Below the pieces are notes generated by a model. The model made no database searches and was not told where the DNA came from. It saw nothing but the letters and a program-made list of their open reading frames with translations. A DNA stretch of 7,574 bases from Erythrobacter donghaensis (GTDB lineage: Bacteria > Pseudomonadota > Alphaproteobacteria > Sphingomonadales > Sphingomonadaceae), in contig NZ_LSJS01000258.1 of the NCBI RefSeq assembly GCF_001557325.1, positions 1 through 7,574 on the forward strand, given 5' to 3'. The position numbers and the translations under genes were made by a program. This document shows, piece by piece, positions 5,515 to 7,574 of the stretch (its first letter is position 1; every line of letters starts with the position of its first letter).

Positions 5515-7574
5515 TCAGAACGTTTGCCGCGCAGTCACGCCAAAGGTGCGTGGCTGGCCGATGTTGAAGCCGAGCCGCGCCCGGCCGCCGCGCTCGCGGT
5601 CGAACGACAGCAGCGGGTTCTCGTCGAACAGGTTGTTGACATAGGCCGTCAGCGACAAGCCGCTGTCCAGCTCAACGCCCGCGCTGAGGTTGACCAGCTG
5701 GTAGTCAGGCAGCAGCAGATCGACCGTGGTCGACGCCGTCGCCGGGGCTCCGCCGAACGGCAGGCCGTGGACGAAGGTGCGCGGGTTGTTCTCCTGATCG
5801 GCGGGCTGGGTGTAGCGCGAACCGACGTGCTGGAACGAACCGTTCAGGAAGGCCGTGGTCCCCTCGTTCAGCTCCCACTCGTAGCTGCCGCTCGCCGAAA
5901 GCTGGAATTCGGGCACAGAGGGCAGGCGATTGCCGTCGCGGATGCCGGTGGCGCTGGCGAGGGCACCGGGCAGCGTGCTGTTGAATTCCGACTTCACGTA
6001 GCTGCCCGAAAGGTTGAAGTTGAGGCCCGGCGAAGGCTCGAAGCCCAGCTCTGCCTCGACCCCGGCGGCGAAGGCTTGGGGCACGTTGAAGACGATGCGC
6101 GAGGAGCAGCTGCCGGCATCGAGCGTCACCTGAAGGTTGCTGATGTCGTTGTAGAAGGCGGCGGCGTTGAAGGTGAAGCCGGAACCTTGGGTCTTCACGC
6201 CCAGTTCGTAGTTCCACAGCTTTTCATCGCCATAGTCCTGAAAGCCGCCAAACAGCGCCAGGTCCTGCGCGTTGCACAGCGGGGTGTTGAGCGGATCGTT
6301 GACCCCGCCAAGCCGGAAGCCCTGCGCAGCCTGCGCGTTGATCGTGACATCATCGCTCGCCTTGTAGCTGACGAGGAAACGCGGGGTGAAGCCATCCGAC
6401 TTGGTGGTATCGACCACGCCCCGATCGCCATTGGCGAACAGGCCGCCGGTTGTGATGGTGCGCGATTCCTCGAAGTCGTAATAGCGCCCGCCTGCGGTGA
6501 AGGTCAGCCTGTCGGTCAGCTCGTAGCTGGCTTCGCCGAAGATCGCGAACTGCTTGATGTCGAAGGGCAGGTCGGAGTTGAACGGCGAGTTCGCCGGGAA
6601 ACCGTTCGCAACCGCAGCCGAAGTGCCCGCGCCAAGCGTCGCATCGGTGAAGGCGTCATAGCCAGGGGTGGGCAGGCGCTGGCGATAGTCGCGCTTCACG
6701 TCGGAATAGAAGGCGCCCAGAAGCCACTGGAACGGGCCGTCATAATCCGAGGCAAGCCGCAGTTCCTGCGTGAACGTCTTGAGGTCGGTCGTATCGCGCA
6801 GGTTCGAGGGCAGCGTCACCGCCGCCGCCGGGAAGCCGAGATCGACCGAGACCGACCCGGTCAGCGCACTCGCATCGCGGCTGACGAGGATGTCGCGGTT
6901 GATGTAAGAGCTGACCGAGGTGAGGTTGTGCTGGCCGAGGCCGACGTTGACAGTCAGATCGGCGATCAGCGTTTCATCCTCGAACCGTTCGGGCAGCAGC
7001 AGATATTGCTCGCGCTCGCCCAGCTGCACCGCAGGCCGGGTGATGGTGAAGCGGTTGGCGAAGAGGTTGTAGATCTCCTGCCGGTTGAAGCCGTTGGCCT
7101 TGATCTTCTGATAGATCACGCGCGGAGTGATCGAGAACGTATCCGTCGGCTCGAAGGTCAGCGCGATACGGCCGCCGTAGCGTTCGCCATCATTGACGTT
7201 CTCGCCGCCGCCCGGGCCCTGCGCATCGATGAAGCCGGCATAGCGGGTGTAGTAACCCACCGCACGGATCGCGGCGGTGTCACCCAGCGGCACGTTGACT
7301 GCGCCCTTGATGTGCCCGCCCAGATTGCCGCCGTCGATCACGTTGACGTTGGCTTCGACCGCGCCTTCGGTCACGCCGAGGCGGGGCTGGTTGGTGATGT
7401 AGCGGATCGTGCCGCCGACCGAACCCGAACCGAACAGCGTGCCCTGCGGCCCGCGCAGGGTTTCGACGCGGTTCAAGTCGAACAGGTCGATATCTGGCGT
7501 GAACAGCGAGAGCGAGATGACCGATTCGTCGAGATAGACGCCGACCTGCTCCTTCACGCCGGGCTGGTCGCGCA
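5515..7574 (-). CDS. TonB-dependent outer-membrane receptor, 5' end beyond window
   Basis: This is the C-terminal 686 or so residues of an outer-membrane beta-barrel that takes up a ligand using TonB energy. The frame is open through the right edge, so the signal peptide, TonB box and first part of the plug are missing. A GTG at 7557 is an internal Val, not a credible start. The visible part begins inside the plug domain: QVGVYLDESVI, then the conserved VETLRGPQGTLFGSGSVGGT block and RYITNQP. The rest is barrel: alternating strands with aromatic girdles, VNNLFDENPLL near the end, and the classic last strand QPRTFGVTARQTF ending in Phe. Two cysteines in a barrel loop region (LCNAQDL and DAGSCSSR) could pair. 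The style is that of the many TonB receptors of sphingomonads. The substrate cannot be told from sequence. Codon use is strongly GC-rich and even, unlike the neighbouring IS3 remnant. Confidence 0.93.
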   Translation of the reverse strand, partial: RDQPGVKEQVGVYLDESVISLSLFTPDIDLFDLNRVETLRGPQGTLFGSGSVGGTIRYITNQPRLGVTEGAVEANVNVIDGGNLGGHIKGAVNVPLGDTAAIRAVGYYTRYAGFIDAQGPGGGENVNDGERYGGRIALTFEPTDTFSITPRVIYQKIKANGFNRQEIYNLFANRFTITRPAVQLGEREQYLLLPERFEDETLIADLTVNVGLGQHNLTSVSSYINRDILVSRDASALTGSVSVDLGFPAAAVTLPSNLRDTTDLKTFTQELRLASDYDGPFQWLLGAFYSDVKRDYRQRLPTPGYDAFTDATLGAGTSAAVANGFPANSPFNSDLPFDIKQFAIFGEASYELTDRLTFTAGGRYYDFEESRTITTGGLFANGDRGVVDTTKSDGFTPRFLVSYKASDDVTINAQAAQGFRLGGVNDPLNTPLCNAQDLALFGGFQDYGDEKLWNYELGVKTQGSGFTFNAAAFYNDISNLQVTLDAGSCSSRIVFNVPQAFAAGVEAELGFEPSPGLNFNLSGSYVKSEFNSTLPGALASATGIRDGNRLPSVPEFQLSASGSYEWELNEGTTAFLNGSFQHVGSRYTQPADQENNPRTFVHGLPFGGAPATASTTVDLLLPDYQLVNLSAGVELDSGLSLTAYVNNLFDENPLLSFDRERGGRARLGFNIGQPRTFGVTARQTF

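Overview
The window reads as accessory DNA from a Gram-negative, GC-rich bacterium. A sphingomonad-type alphaproteobacterium is the best guess, based on the long TonB-dependent receptor, the GC-rich codon use and the style of the metal genes. That is inference from protein style, because no phylogenetic marker is present.

Layout. (1) Positions 1-70 are a short stretch of host DNA that continues, after an interruption, at 2548. (2) Positions 71-2547 are one complete IS66-family insertion sequence with tnpA, tnpB and tnpC all intact and on the + strand. It starts and ends with GTAAGCG/CGCTTAC and is flanked by a perfect 8-bp target duplication, AGTGCTTT, at 63-70 and 2548-2555. (3) Positions 2549-4627 (+) encode the body of a P1B-type metal-exporting ATPase. 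It has a His-rich N-terminal tail and the SPC and HEGST membrane motifs of the P1B-4 group. The IS66 element sits exactly in its 5' end, so the ATPase has lost its own N-terminus and promoter, or had them displaced. (4) Positions 4671-5033 (-) encode a DUF3703 protein, convergent with the ATPase; this family is often found among metal-resistance genes. (5) Positions about 5074-5430 (+) hold a decayed piece of an IS3-family (IS2-like) OrfB transposase, recognisable only by joining reading frames. (6) Positions 5515-7574 (-) encode the C-terminal two-thirds or more of a TonB-dependent outer-membrane receptor that runs off the right edge of the window.

How it fits together: a metal-efflux locus (ATPase plus DUF3703 protein) has been hit by at least two insertion sequences of different ages. 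One is a young, precisely bounded IS66 and the other an old, degraded IS3-type copy. The receptor beyond the old remnant looks like a separate transcription unit. I see no RNA genes, CRISPR array or integrase. I found no wholly new system. The most interesting points are the IS66/ATPase junction, including a one-base frame break just upstream of it, and the hidden IS3 remnant.
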